Of a stretch of 64,000 nucleotides of DNA, positions 25,448-33,552 are shown piece after piece. A model generated the notes under the pieces. It saw only the letters and a program-made list of their open reading frames with translations, was not told the DNA's origin and did not search any database. Numbering within the stretch: the first letter of the stretch is position 1; the number at the start of each line of letters is the position of its first letter. Made by a program: the position numbers and the translations under genes. This stretch comes from Acetobacteraceae bacterium H6797 (lineage in GTDB: Bacteria; Pseudomonadota; Alphaproteobacteria; Acetobacterales; Acetobacteraceae): assembly GCA_015223225.1 (NCBI GenBank), contig JADFCQ010000006.1:432607-496606 (forward strand), read 5' to 3'.

Positions 25448-26280
25448 CAGGGGCTCCTCCGGGCGCGGCGGCCGAGCATGACGCTGGCCACGACCACGAT
25501 GAGCGACATGACCAGCAGCACCACGCCCGCGACCGAGCCGCGCTGCGGGTCCTGGAGAAACAGGAAGCTGGTGGCGATGGTGGTGGAGAGGGTCTGGTAG
25601 GTATCGCCCACCAGCAGGTTCGGGATCACATAGGCGGCGATCGACATGGAGAAGACCAGCGTGCCGCCCGCCACAATGCCCGGCACCGTCAGCGGCAGGG
25701 TGACCCGGGTGAAGTTGTAGAAGGGCGTGCCGCCCAGCGTCGCCGCCGCATCCGTCAGCCGCCCGTCGATCTGCTTCACCACGGCGAAGAGCGGCAGCAC
25801 CATGAAGGGCAGAAAGATATTGGTGATGCCGATGAGCAGCCCCGCCTCGGTGAAGAGCAGGCGCAGCGGCGCGTCTGTGATGCCGAGCGCCATCAGCAGC
25901 TTGTTCACCAGCCCGTTCCCCCGCAGCAGCACCGTCCATCCGAAGGCCTTCACGATAACGGAGAGGGAGAGCGGCAGCAGCAGCGCCGCGACCAGCAGCG
26001 ACTGCACCCAGCCGCGCGTGCGGGCCAGGGCGAAGGCGGCGGGATAGCCGATGACCAGACAGATGAGCGTCGTCAGCACCGCGAGTTTCAGCGTGCGGCC
26101 GATGATCAGCCAGGAGTAATTGCTGCCGAGGAAAGCCGTGTAGCCGGAGAGTGTCCAGCCGTTCGGCCCATGTAGGCTGCCCACCAGCAGGAGCAGCAGC
26201 GGCACGGCGAAAAGCAGCAGCGCCCAGAGCGTCGCGGGCAGGGCGAGCCAGCCGATGCCGCCGGGCAGGAAGCGCCTCAT
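25447..26280 (-). CDS. ABC transporter permease, PotB-like
   Basis: An inner-membrane permease of 277 residues with six predicted helices. It starts MRRFLPGGIGWLALPATLW and carries the EAA loop DAAATLGGTPFYNFTRVTLP near residue 180. It pairs with the PotC-like permease to form the channel. The ATG at 26280 overlaps the ATPase stop by four bases (ATGA). Frames upstream stay open but run through the ATPase gene. Confidence 0.9.
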   Translation of the reverse strand: MRRFLPGGIGWLALPATLWALLLFAVPLLLLLVGSLHGPNGWTLSGYTAFLGSNYSWLIIGRTLKLAVLTTLICLVIGYPAAFALARTRGWVQSLLVAALLLPLSLSVIVKAFGWTVLLRGNGLVNKLLMALGITDAPLRLLFTEAGLLIGITNIFLPFMVLPLFAVVKQIDGRLTDAAATLGGTPFYNFTRVTLPLTVPGIVAGGTLVFSMSIAAYVIPNLLVGDTYQTLSTTIATSFLFLQDPQRGSVAGVVLLVMSLIVVVASVMLGRRARRSP

Positions 26281-27344
26281 GCGCCGCTCCCGGCCGGGAA
26301 GACCAGCGTATCGGCCTCGCGCCAGGCGATGGGCAGGGTGCCGCCGGGAAGCGGCGCATCGGCGGGCAGTTCCACGATGGCGCGATCGCCGGGGCCGACG
26401 GCGCCATGCAGCAGCCGGCGGCCGCCGAGGAAGGTCTGCGCCGCGATGGGCAGCGTGAGCCCCGTCCATCCCTTACCGGGAATCGCGCCGGGGGTTATGC
26501 GATCCGGCCGTACGGCGAGCAGCACGCGGGAGCGGGGCGCGAATTGGCCGGGGCCGTGCAGCAGGCCGAAATCGGTGCTGATGGCGAGGCGCCCGGCCTC
26601 GTTACGCTCCACCACGCCGTGAAAGGCGGTGGATTGGCCGACGAAATCGAGCACGAAGGGCGTGGCGGGGCGGGCGTAGATTTCCTCGGGCGTGGCGAGC
26701 TGCTCGATCCGCCCGGCATTCATCACGGCGATCCGGTCGGAGAGGGCCAGCGCCTCCTCCTGGTCATGGGTGACGAAAATGGCCGTCATGCCGAGTTCCC
26801 GCAGCAGGCGGCGAAGCTCCACCTGCATGCTCTCGCGCAGCTTGCGGTCGAGCGCCGAGAGCGGCTCGTCCAGCAGGATGAGCTGCGGGTTCACCGCCAG
26901 CGCCCGGGCCATGGCCACGCGCTGCTGCTGGCCGCCCGAAAGCTGCGGAATGGCGCGATCGGCCAGATGGCCGAGTTGCACCATGGCGAGCAGCCGCGTG
27001 ACGGCCTCCGCGATTTCCGCCTTCGGCTTGCCGCGCGCCTTGAGCCCGAAGGCGACATTCTCGGCGACGGTCAGATGCGGGAAGAGGGCGTAATTCTGGA
27101 AGACCACCCCGACATCGCGCTTATGCGGCGGCAGGCGCCCCATATCCCGCCCGGCGAGCGTCACGCTGCCCCGGTCGGGCGCGAGCAGCCCGGCCAGGAT
27201 GCGCAGCAGCGTCGTCTTGCCGCAGCCCGAGGGGCCGAGAAGCGAGAGGAACTCGCCCTTGCCCATCGAGAGCGACAGATCGTCGAGCACGGTCGTCAGC
27301 TTGAAGCGGCGGCTGACGCCCTTGATGTCGAGATGGCCGCTCAT
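26277..27344 (-). CDS. ABC transporter ATP-binding protein, PotA/FbpC-like
   Basis: Cytoplasmic ATPase of 355 residues with Walker A GPSGCGKTT (about 38), Q-loop VFQNYALFPH, signature LSGGQQQR, Walker B LILLDEPLSALD and H-loop THDQEEAL. The C-terminal 120 residues form a TOBE-type regulatory domain (RPDRITPG), usual in PotA-like proteins. The ATG at 27344 overlaps the binding-protein stop (ATGA). Gene order is receptor-ATPase-permease-permease, followed by catabolic enzymes. Confidence 0.93.
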   Translation of the reverse strand: MSGHLDIKGVSRRFKLTTVLDDLSLSMGKGEFLSLLGPSGCGKTTLLRILAGLLAPDRGSVTLAGRDMGRLPPHKRDVGVVFQNYALFPHLTVAENVAFGLKARGKPKAEIAEAVTRLLAMVQLGHLADRAIPQLSGGQQQRVAMARALAVNPQLILLDEPLSALDRKLRESMQVELRRLLRELGMTAIFVTHDQEEALALSDRIAVMNAGRIEQLATPEEIYARPATPFVLDFVGQSTAFHGVVERNEAGRLAISTDFGLLHGPGQFAPRSRVLLAVRPDRITPGAIPGKGWTGLTLPIAAQTFLGGRRLLHGAVGPGDRAIVELPADAPLPGGTLPIAWREADTLVFPAGSGA

Positions 27345-28381
27345 GCCATCAACTGGTTCCAGCGCTCGAGCCAGGCGCCGCGGTTCTTGTTCACATTGGC
27401 CCAGTCGGGCGCGAAGGGCGTGGCCGAGGGGGCGGTGAAGCCGGCCGGCAGGGTGGCCGTGGTATTGGTCGGCAGCACGAAGGATTTCTCGGCCAGAATC
27501 GCCTGGATCTCGGGGCCGAGGAATTCGTTGATGAAGGCATCGGCCAAGTCGCCGTTCGGCGCGCCCTTCACCTTGCAGATGCCGGACGGCATCGCGAAGA
27601 CCCCTTCCTTCGGCGCCGCGAGATCCACCGGCGCGCCGCCCGCCTTGCGGATGAGCGTATAGGAGGAGAACTGCCCGGCCATGAGCGAGGCCTCGCCGGA
27701 TTCCAGAAGGTTCTCGGCCTGGGGCTGGTTGGTATAGACGGTCAGCACATTGGGCTTCAGCGTGGCCAGCTTCTTGAAGCCCTGCTCCATGCTGTATTGC
27801 GCCTCGGCGAAGGGCTTGCCCGTTTCCAGATGGGCGGCAATCAGCAGCGCCCAGAGCCCTTCGGTATTCTGCAGCGAGGGCAGGATGACGCGGCCCTTGT
27901 TCTTCGCGTCCCACAGATCGGCATAGCTGGAAACGCCGCCCTTCACGAGCGAGCTGTTATAGGCCACGCCCGCCCAGGGGAGCTGGTAATTGACCCAGGC
28001 GCCATCGGCATGGATGGCCCAGGGCTGGATCTTGCCGAGGTTCGGCTGCGCGCTGGCGGTGAGCGGCGCGAGCAGGCCTTCCTCCATGGCGATCTGCATG
28101 ATCGGGTCATCCATCAGGACAACGGACATGCGCGGCGCGGCCTTGTCGGCGCGCATCTTCTCCAGATTCACCAGGCTGCGGGTGCCGTCGAAAATGACGC
28201 GCAGCCCGTGCTTCTTCTCAATGACCGGGAAGACGAACTCTTTCATGTAGCCGGCCATGCCGGCCGCGCCGCCTACCACGAGATCGCGCGTCTGGGCGCG
28301 AAGCAGGGAAGGGGTGGCGAGCAGGGTGGCGCCGGCGGCGGCGCTGCGCAGGAGAAGCCTGCGGGACATCTCGGCACTCAT
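27341..28381 (-). CDS. ABC transporter substrate-binding protein, PotD/family-1 type
   Basis: Periplasmic receptor of about 346 residues. Its Tat-like or Sec signal (MSRRLLLRSAAAGATLLATP) ends near RAQ. It then has VVGGAAGMAGYMKEFVFPVIEKKHG, VVLMDDPIMQ and YNSSLVKGGVSSYADLWDA, landmarks of the spermidine/putrescine and iron-type receptors. The ATG at 28381 has GGAGG eight bases upstream and is preferred over the one at 28396. It heads the seven-gene operon. The ligand may be a purine derivative, ureide or hydantoin, judging from the downstream enzymes. Confidence 0.9.
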   Translation of the reverse strand: MSAEMSRRLLLRSAAAGATLLATPSLLRAQTRDLVVGGAAGMAGYMKEFVFPVIEKKHGLRVIFDGTRSLVNLEKMRADKAAPRMSVVLMDDPIMQIAMEEGLLAPLTASAQPNLGKIQPWAIHADGAWVNYQLPWAGVAYNSSLVKGGVSSYADLWDAKNKGRVILPSLQNTEGLWALLIAAHLETGKPFAEAQYSMEQGFKKLATLKPNVLTVYTNQPQAENLLESGEASLMAGQFSSYTLIRKAGGAPVDLAAPKEGVFAMPSGICKVKGAPNGDLADAFINEFLGPEIQAILAEKSFVLPTNTTATLPAGFTAPSATPFAPDWANVNKNRGAWLERWNQLMA

Positions 28382-28498
28382 CAGCTGGGCCTCCATCAGG
28401 ATCGGGTGGGAAGGATCTGGTGGAGTGCCACAGCATGCGGCGTGCCAGACGCCGAAGCGGCCGGATTCGTGGCGCTTCGGCGGTCATTTCGGAATTTA

Positions 28499-28508
28499 TT
28501 GCATGCAA
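28499..28508. promoter_or_regulatory. TTGCATGCAA palindrome upstream of the ABC operon
   Basis: A perfect 10-bp palindrome with AT-rich flanks, about 118 bases before the receptor start and in the divergent region shared with the GntR-fusion gene. It may be one of two operators for that regulator. Confidence 0.45.
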
Positions 28509-28603
28509 ATTTGGCGTATTGCGCGAAACAGGCTAGGATAATGCCCGGAAAATCGGCTTAAAAGGCCGATCTTACGAAGACAATATTAGCGCGCTTCGAT
28601 TAT

Positions 28604-28617
28604 TATGTCCAGACATA
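28604..28617. promoter_or_regulatory. TATGTC-CA-GACATA palindrome upstream of the GntR-fusion gene
   Basis: A perfect 6-bp inverted repeat with a 2-base spacer, ending 25 bases before the regulator start. Its size suits a dimeric FCD-type GntR protein, so autoregulation is plausible. Confidence 0.5.
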
Positions 28618-28641
28618 GTATCAGATGTGGAGGCGATTTCG

Positions 28642-29661
28642 ATGGAAGACCGGCTGGCCTGGGTCCGCAGTTACGAGCGGAGCCATGATGCGGGCGCCGT
28701 CTGCCGGGAATTCGGGATCAGCCGCGCCACGCTGAGGAAATGGTGGGAGCGCTATGCCGCCGAGGGCGTGGCTGGCCTCGCCGAGCGCAGCCGCGCGCCG
28801 CTCGCCTCGCCCAATAGGAAGGTGGCGCCGGAGGATGAGGCGGCGATCAAGGCGCTGCGAGAAGAGGGGCTCGGCTTTCTCCGCATCCAGCAGCGGCTGA
28901 AGGCGGAGGGTAGGGCGCTTTCCACCTCCACCATCCGCCGCGTGCTGGATCGGCTGGAGGAAGCAGCGCCCGCACCTCGCCCGGCGCCGCGCGCGCCCGC
29001 TCGCCAAGGGCTGCTGGCCGAGCCGGAGGAGGGGTTGGCCGCCGCGCTGGCGCAGCAGATCACGCTCGGGCGCTACAAGCCGGGGGAGAAGCTGGCCGAA
29101 GCGGCGCTGGCCGCGCAATTCGGCGTCGGGCGCACGCGTATCCGGGAGGGGCTGCGCCACCTTGCCGCGACCGGGCTGGTGAAGCTGGAGAAGAACCGCG
29201 GCGCCTTCGTCGCAATGCCTTCGCGGGAGGAAGTGGCCAAAGCCTACGAGGCGCGGCGCGTGGTGGAGGGCGGCATCATCGCGGGCCTGGGCTCCTGTTG
29301 CGGCGCCGGGCAGATCGAGTCCCTCCGCAAACATGTGGCGCAGCAGCGGGCGGCGGAGGCGGCGGGGCAGCGCGTCAGGCTCGTCCGGCTGCTGACGGAG
29401 TTCCATCTGCTCCTTGCGAGCATGAGCCAGAATGTGTTCCTGCGAGGCTTTCTGGAGAAGCTGACGATCACGACTTCGTTGGCCGTGCTCATCTACGACC
29501 ACGAAAAAACCTCGCCGGCCTGCGCGATTCAGGAGCATGCTGATATCGTGGAACACCTGGCGCGGGGCGAGATAGAGGCCGCAAGTGCCGTGATGGCGCG
29601 GCATTTGGGGCAGAATCAGGCACGCGTCTCGCTCACCTGCGAAACGGTGTCATCCGCCTGA
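28642..29661 (+). CDS. GntR/FCD regulator fused to an IS481-type transposase N-terminal DNA-binding domain
   Basis: A 339-residue protein with two DNA-binding modules. Residues 1-105 match the N-terminal part of IS481-family transposases: GAVCREFGISRATLRKWWERY, GLAERSRAP, and LGFLRIQQRLKAEGRALSTST. The catalytic DDE domain is absent. A Pro/Ala-rich linker (about 108-122) follows. Residues 125-195 are a GntR winged HTH (GRYKPGEKLAEAALAAQFG, then TRIREGLRHLAATGLV). Residues 205-330 form an FCD effector domain. I place the start at 28642, with GGAGG nine bases upstream. It is divergent from the ABC/deaminase operon and likely controls it. Confidence 0.82.
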   Translation: MEDRLAWVRSYERSHDAGAVCREFGISRATLRKWWERYAAEGVAGLAERSRAPLASPNRKVAPEDEAAIKALREEGLGFLRIQQRLKAEGRALSTSTIRRVLDRLEEAAPAPRPAPRAPARQGLLAEPEEGLAAALAQQITLGRYKPGEKLAEAALAAQFGVGRTRIREGLRHLAATGLVKLEKNRGAFVAMPSREEVAKAYEARRVVEGGIIAGLGSCCGAGQIESLRKHVAQQRAAEAAGQRVRLVRLLTEFHLLLASMSQNVFLRGFLEKLTITTSLAVLIYDHEKTSPACAIQEHADIVEHLARGEIEAASAVMARHLGQNQARVSLTCETVSSA

Positions 29662-29718
29662 CACAGACCGGCCATGCGCTTAGCCACGTGAAGCTGTGTG
29701 TCGTTCTGATCTTCCCTT

Positions 29719-29774
29719 GCGTGAATTTTTGAGCGTAACTGCGCCCCGCTAGCGTGGTGCGATCATAAATTCAC
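29719..29774. promoter_or_regulatory. Inverted repeat upstream of the threonate/erythronate operon
   Basis: GTGAATTT (29721-29728) and AAATTCAC (29767-29774) are exact reverse complements 38 bases apart. The 11-mer GCGTGAATTTT that covers the first arm recurs exactly at 35248-35258 before the MFS gene. Binding by the operon's DeoR-family protein is inferred. Confidence 0.5.
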
Positions 29775-29786
29775 ATAGAGGCCTTG

Positions 29787-30701
29787 ATGAGCGGCAATCG
29801 GTTCCAGGTTTGTGTGGTCGGGCTCGGGTCCATGGGCATGGGCGCTGCGCGCTCCTGCCTCGCGGCCGGCCTCGCCACTTACGGTGTGGATCTGAACCCC
29901 AAGGCCTGCGCCGCGCTGAAGGAAGCGGGTGCGGAAGCCGCAGGCCCCGATGCCTCGGCCTTCGCCGATAAGCTCGATGCCGTCCTGCTGCTCGTGGTGA
30001 ATGCCGCGCAGTGCAAGGGCGTGCTTTTCGGCGAGAACGGCCTTGCCGCGAAGCTCCGCCCGGGCACGGGCGTGATGGTCTCGGCCACGATCTCGGCCGC
30101 CGATGCCAAGGAAATCGCCGCCGGCCTCGCCGAGAAGGGCCTGCTGATGCTCGACGCCCCGGTTTCCGGCGGCGCGGTGAAGGCGGCGGCCGGCCAGATG
30201 ACCGTGATGGCCTCGGGCAGCAAGGAAGCCTTCGACAAGCTCCAGCCGGTGCTCGATGCGACGGCGGGCAAGGTCTATCGCATCGGCGAGGAGATCGGCC
30301 TGGGCGCCACGGTGAAGATCATCCACCAGCTGCTCGCCGGCGTGCATATCGCGGCTGGTGCCGAGGCGATGGCGCTCGCCGCCCGCGCCGGCATCCCGCT
30401 CGACACCATGTATGACGTGGTCACGAACGCTGCCGGCAATAGCTGGATGTTCGAGAACCGCATGAAGCATGTGGTGGATGGCGACTACACGCCGCATTCG
30501 GCCGTCGACATCTTCGTCAAGGATCTGAAGCTGGTGACGGAGACGGGCCTTTCGCTCGCCTTCCCGCTGCCGCTCGCCACGACGGCCTATTCGATGTTCG
30601 CCAATGCCTCCAATGCCGGCTTCGGCCGTGAGGACGATGCGGCCGTCATCAAGACCTTCGCCGGCATCGAGCTGCCAGGCGTGAAGTCGAAGGAGAAGTG
30701 A
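29787..30701 (+). CDS. ltnD: L-threonate dehydrogenase
   Basis: NAD-dependent beta-hydroxyacid dehydrogenase of 304 residues, predicted to oxidise L-threonate to 2-oxotetronate. The Rossmann motif VVGLGSMGMGAARSCLAAGL lies at residues 9-28, LDAPVSGGAVKAAAGQMTVM is the substrate-binding loop, and the catalytic Lys sits in GATVKIIHQLLAG. The ATG at 29787 follows GAGG. It heads an operon that carries otnK, otnI, denD and otnC, which makes the LtnD assignment much firmer than similarity to other 3-hydroxyacid dehydrogenases alone would. Confidence 0.88.
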   Translation: MSGNRFQVCVVGLGSMGMGAARSCLAAGLATYGVDLNPKACAALKEAGAEAAGPDASAFADKLDAVLLLVVNAAQCKGVLFGENGLAAKLRPGTGVMVSATISAADAKEIAAGLAEKGLLMLDAPVSGGAVKAAAGQMTVMASGSKEAFDKLQPVLDATAGKVYRIGEEIGLGATVKIIHQLLAGVHIAAGAEAMALAARAGIPLDTMYDVVTNAAGNSWMFENRMKHVVDGDYTPHSAVDIFVKDLKLVTETGLSLAFPLPLATTAYSMFANASNAGFGREDDAAVIKTFAGIELPGVKSKEK

Positions 30702-30703
30702 CC

Positions 30704-31957
30704 ATGCGCCTTGGTGTCATCGCCGACGACTTCACGGGTGCTACGGATATCGCGGGCTTCCTGGTCGCGAATGGGCTGCGCACCGTCCAGCTGAACGACG
30801 TGCCGCCGGCCGACTTGCAGGTCGATGCCGATGCCGTCGTGATCAGCCTCAAGACTCGTTCCTGCCCGGTGGGCGAGGCCATCTCGCAGAGCCTCGCCTC
30901 GCTCAACTGGCTGAAGGCGCGCGGCTGCCCGCAATTCTTCTTCAAGTACTGCTCGACCTTCGACAGCACGCCGAAGGGCAATATCGGCCCGGTGACCGAT
31001 GCGCTGCTTGAGGCGCTGAACGAGAGTTTCACGGTGATCTGCCCCGTGCTGCCGGTGAATGGCCGCACGATCTATAACGGCTATCTCTTCGTGAATGGCG
31101 TGCCGCTGGATGAATCCGGCATGCGCCACCATCCCGTCACGCCGATGACGGATGCGAATCTGATGCGCCTGATGGACGCGCAGTCCAAGGGCAAGACGGC
31201 CAATGTGCCGAGCACCATCATGGACAAGGGCGCCGAGGCCGTGCGTGCGGAACTCGCGGCGCTGAAGGCTAAGGGCTTTTCCTATGTCGTGCTCGATGCG
31301 CTGAATGATGCGCATCTGGTGACCATGGGCCAGGCCGTGGCCGATATGAAGCTGGTGACGGGCGGTTCGGGCCTGGCCGATGGCATGGCGCGTGCCTGGG
31401 CGACCTCGGGCGACGCCGCCAAGGCCGCTGCCGAGGGCAAGCCGGCTAAGGGCCGCGCGATCGTCCTCTCCGGCTCCTGCTCGCAGATGACCAATGCGCA
31501 GGTGGGCGCCTATCGCGACGCCGTGCCGGCCAAGATGGTCGAGGTGGAGCGCGCGATCGCCGATTCCGAAGGCTATGCCGCGGAACTCGCCGAATGGGTT
31601 CTGGCGCAGAAGAGCGAGCTGGCGCCGCTGGTCTATGCGACGCAGCCGCCGGAGAAGCTCAAGGAACTGCAAGACCGCTTCGGCGGCGCCAAGGCCAGCG
31701 AGGCTGTGGAGCATACGTTCGGCGCGCTCGCGAAGAAGCTGGAAGCCGCGGGCTTCGACCAGTTCATCGTGGCGGGCGGCGAGACCTCGGGCATCGTGAC
31801 GCAGTCGCTGGGTATCGGCGGTTTCCATATCGGCCCGCAGATCGCGCCGGGCGTGCCTTGGGTGCGCGCGGTGGGCAAGCCGCTGTCGCTCGCCCTCAAG
31901 TCGGGCAATTTCGGCAAGGAGCGCTTCTTCTTCGAGGCGCAGGAGTTGGCCGGCTGA
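30704..31957 (+). CDS. otnK: 3-oxo-tetronate kinase (four-carbon acid sugar kinase, DUF1537)
   Basis: ATP-dependent kinase of about 417 residues that phosphorylates 3-oxotetronate at O4. The N-terminus MRLGVIADDFTGATDIAGFL is the DUF1537 signature. FFKYCSTFDSTPKGNIGPV forms the substrate pocket, and the C-terminal FIVAGGETSGIV and GVPWVRAVGKPLSLALKSGNFG bind nucleotide. The ATG at 30704 has GGAG eight bases upstream; an in-frame GTG two codons earlier overlaps ltnD. Product passes to OtnC. Confidence 0.93.
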   Translation: MRLGVIADDFTGATDIAGFLVANGLRTVQLNDVPPADLQVDADAVVISLKTRSCPVGEAISQSLASLNWLKARGCPQFFFKYCSTFDSTPKGNIGPVTDALLEALNESFTVICPVLPVNGRTIYNGYLFVNGVPLDESGMRHHPVTPMTDANLMRLMDAQSKGKTANVPSTIMDKGAEAVRAELAALKAKGFSYVVLDALNDAHLVTMGQAVADMKLVTGGSGLADGMARAWATSGDAAKAAAEGKPAKGRAIVLSGSCSQMTNAQVGAYRDAVPAKMVEVERAIADSEGYAAELAEWVLAQKSELAPLVYATQPPEKLKELQDRFGGAKASEAVEHTFGALAKKLEAAGFDQFIVAGGETSGIVTQSLGIGGFHIGPQIAPGVPWVRAVGKPLSLALKSGNFGKERFFFEAQELAG

Positions 31958-31978
31958 GGCCGGCCCAGGAGAAAGACG

Positions 31979-32758
31979 ATGCCGCGTTTCGCCGCCAATC
32001 TCTCCATGATGTTCAACGAGGTGCCTTTCCTCGACCGCTTCGCGAAGGCGGCCGAGGCCGGGTTCAAGGCCGTTGAATTCCTCTTCCCCTATGACTATCC
32101 GCCGGAAGTCGTGGCGGCGAAGCTGAAGGAAGCGGGCCTCACCCAGGCGCTGTTCAACATGCCGCCGGGCGACTGGGCCGCGGGCGAGCGTGGCATGGCC
32201 GCGATCCCGGGCCGCGAGGAAGAGTTCCGCGCCAATGTGGACAAGGCCATCACCTATGCCCTGGCGCTGGAATGCAAGACGCTGCATGCGATGTCGGGCA
32301 TGACGCCGGGCCTCGATCGCGCCGCCTGCGAGGCGACTTTCGTCGCCAATTTCCAGTATGCCGCCGATAAGCTCGCGCCGCATGGCATCACGCTGCTGGT
32401 GGAGCCGATCAACACGCGCAACATGCCTGGCTATTTCATCAACCATCAGCTCGATGCCGTCGCCCTGGTCGAGCGCGTGAACCGGCCGAATGTCTCCGTG
32501 CAGTTCGACCTCTATCACGCGCAGATCATGGATGGCGATCTGACCAAGCTGATGGAGAAGATGAAGGGCAAGTTCGCCCATGTGCAGATCGCCTCCGTGC
32601 CGGATCGCCACGAGCCGGATGAGGGCGAGCTGAACTACCCGCATCTCTTCAAGGCGCTCGATGCCCTCGGCTACGAAGGTTGGGTGGGCTGCGAATACAA
32701 CCCGCGTGGCGAAACCACGGCCGGCCTCGGCTGGTTCGCGCCTTACAAGGCGAACTGA
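31979..32758 (+). CDS. otnI: 2-oxo-tetronate isomerase (hydroxypyruvate isomerase-like)
   Basis: A TIM-barrel isomerase of 259 residues that turns 2-oxotetronate into 3-oxotetronate. It shows MPRFAANLSMMFNEVPFLDRF, KAVEFLFPYDYP, LLVEPINTRNMPGYFINH (a metal-binding Glu), VQFDLYHAQIMDGDL (Asp and His ligands) and GCEYNPRGET (the second catalytic Glu). These equal the Hyi/OtnI family. Its position between otnK and denD supports OtnI rather than hydroxypyruvate isomerase. GGAG lies upstream of the ATG. Confidence 0.92.
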   Translation: MPRFAANLSMMFNEVPFLDRFAKAAEAGFKAVEFLFPYDYPPEVVAAKLKEAGLTQALFNMPPGDWAAGERGMAAIPGREEEFRANVDKAITYALALECKTLHAMSGMTPGLDRAACEATFVANFQYAADKLAPHGITLLVEPINTRNMPGYFINHQLDAVALVERVNRPNVSVQFDLYHAQIMDGDLTKLMEKMKGKFAHVQIASVPDRHEPDEGELNYPHLFKALDALGYEGWVGCEYNPRGETTAGLGWFAPYKAN

Positions 32759-32764
32759 CGCGCG

Positions 32765-33547
32765 ATGATTCCCGCCGAGCGGCAAAATCTGATTGTTGCC
32801 CGGCTGAGCGAACGCGGCGTACTGAGCATCGCCGAGCTGACCGAGCTGCTGGACGTCTCGCACATGACCGTGCGGCGCGACATTCAGCAGCTCGAGCGGG
32901 AAGGGCGGCTGATGTCGGTCGCCGGCGGCATCAGGCTGCCGGAGCGGATCTCCTTCGAGCCGTCGCATGTCAGCAAGGCGGTCATGTCGCATGGCGAGAA
33001 GGTCTCCATCGGCCGTGCCGCGCTCTCCTTCATCCAGCCCGGCAGCGTGATCTATCTCGATGCGGGCACGACGACGCTGGAGATCGCGAAGGGCCTGACC
33101 GGGCGCGACGATATCGCCGTCGTCACCAATGATTTCGTCATCGCGGCGCTGCTGGCGCGCGAAGCGAAGTGCCGCCTTTATCACACGGGCGGCGAGGTGG
33201 AGCGCGAGAACCAGTCCTGCGTCGGCGACCCTGCCGCCGAGGCCATCCGCCGCTTCAATTTCGACATTGCCTTCATCTCCACCTCCTCCTTCGGCCTCCG
33301 AGGCGTTTCCACGCCGTCGGAGAACAAGGTGGCGGTGAAGCGCGCCATCACCCAGAGCGCCGTTCGCAGCGTTCTTGTCACCGACAGCAGCAAATACGGG
33401 CGCATCGGCACCTTCAATGCCGTGCCGCTCGAGGCGCTGTCGGCCATCGTGACCGATTCCGGCCTGCCCGAGAATGTGCGTGCGGCGATCACCCAGCGGG
33501 GGATCGCGCTGCATATCGCCGAGGCCGAAGCCGAACCAGGGAGCTGA
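32765..33547 (+). CDS. DeoR-family transcriptional regulator of the tetronate operon
   Basis: A 260-residue repressor. The N-terminal DeoR HTH reads IPAERQNLIVARLSERGVLSIAELTELL, then VSHMTVRRDIQQLEREGRL. The C-terminal DeoRC sugar-phosphate-binding domain follows, with YLDAGTTTLEIAKGL near residue 97 and VTNDFVIAALL. It lies inside the operon it probably controls, six bases after otnI. A phosphorylated tetronate is a likely effector, judged from the family. Candidate operators are the GTGAATTT repeats at 29719 and 35248. Confidence 0.9.
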   Translation: MIPAERQNLIVARLSERGVLSIAELTELLDVSHMTVRRDIQQLEREGRLMSVAGGIRLPERISFEPSHVSKAVMSHGEKVSIGRAALSFIQPGSVIYLDAGTTTLEIAKGLTGRDDIAVVTNDFVIAALLAREAKCRLYHTGGEVERENQSCVGDPAAEAIRRFNFDIAFISTSSFGLRGVSTPSENKVAVKRAITQSAVRSVLVTDSSKYGRIGTFNAVPLEALSAIVTDSGLPENVRAAITQRGIALHIAEAEAEPGS

Positions 33548-33552
33548 CTAGC

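Noticed and set aside
24656..26407. Long minus-strand frame that appears to fuse upstream sequence to the PotC-like permease
   Set aside because: The first part is out of phase within the PotB-like gene; the permease has its own overlapping ATG at 25447.
28642..28960. Remnant of an IS481 insertion sequence
   Set aside because: No inverted terminal repeats, target duplication or DDE domain are seen, and the frame continues intact into the GntR domain, so it is a fusion and not an element remnant.
30587..33514. Very long open frame on the minus strand opposite the tetronate operon
   Set aside because: It lies wholly antisense to several well-supported enzymes. Long antisense frames are common in high-GC DNA with strong third-position bias.
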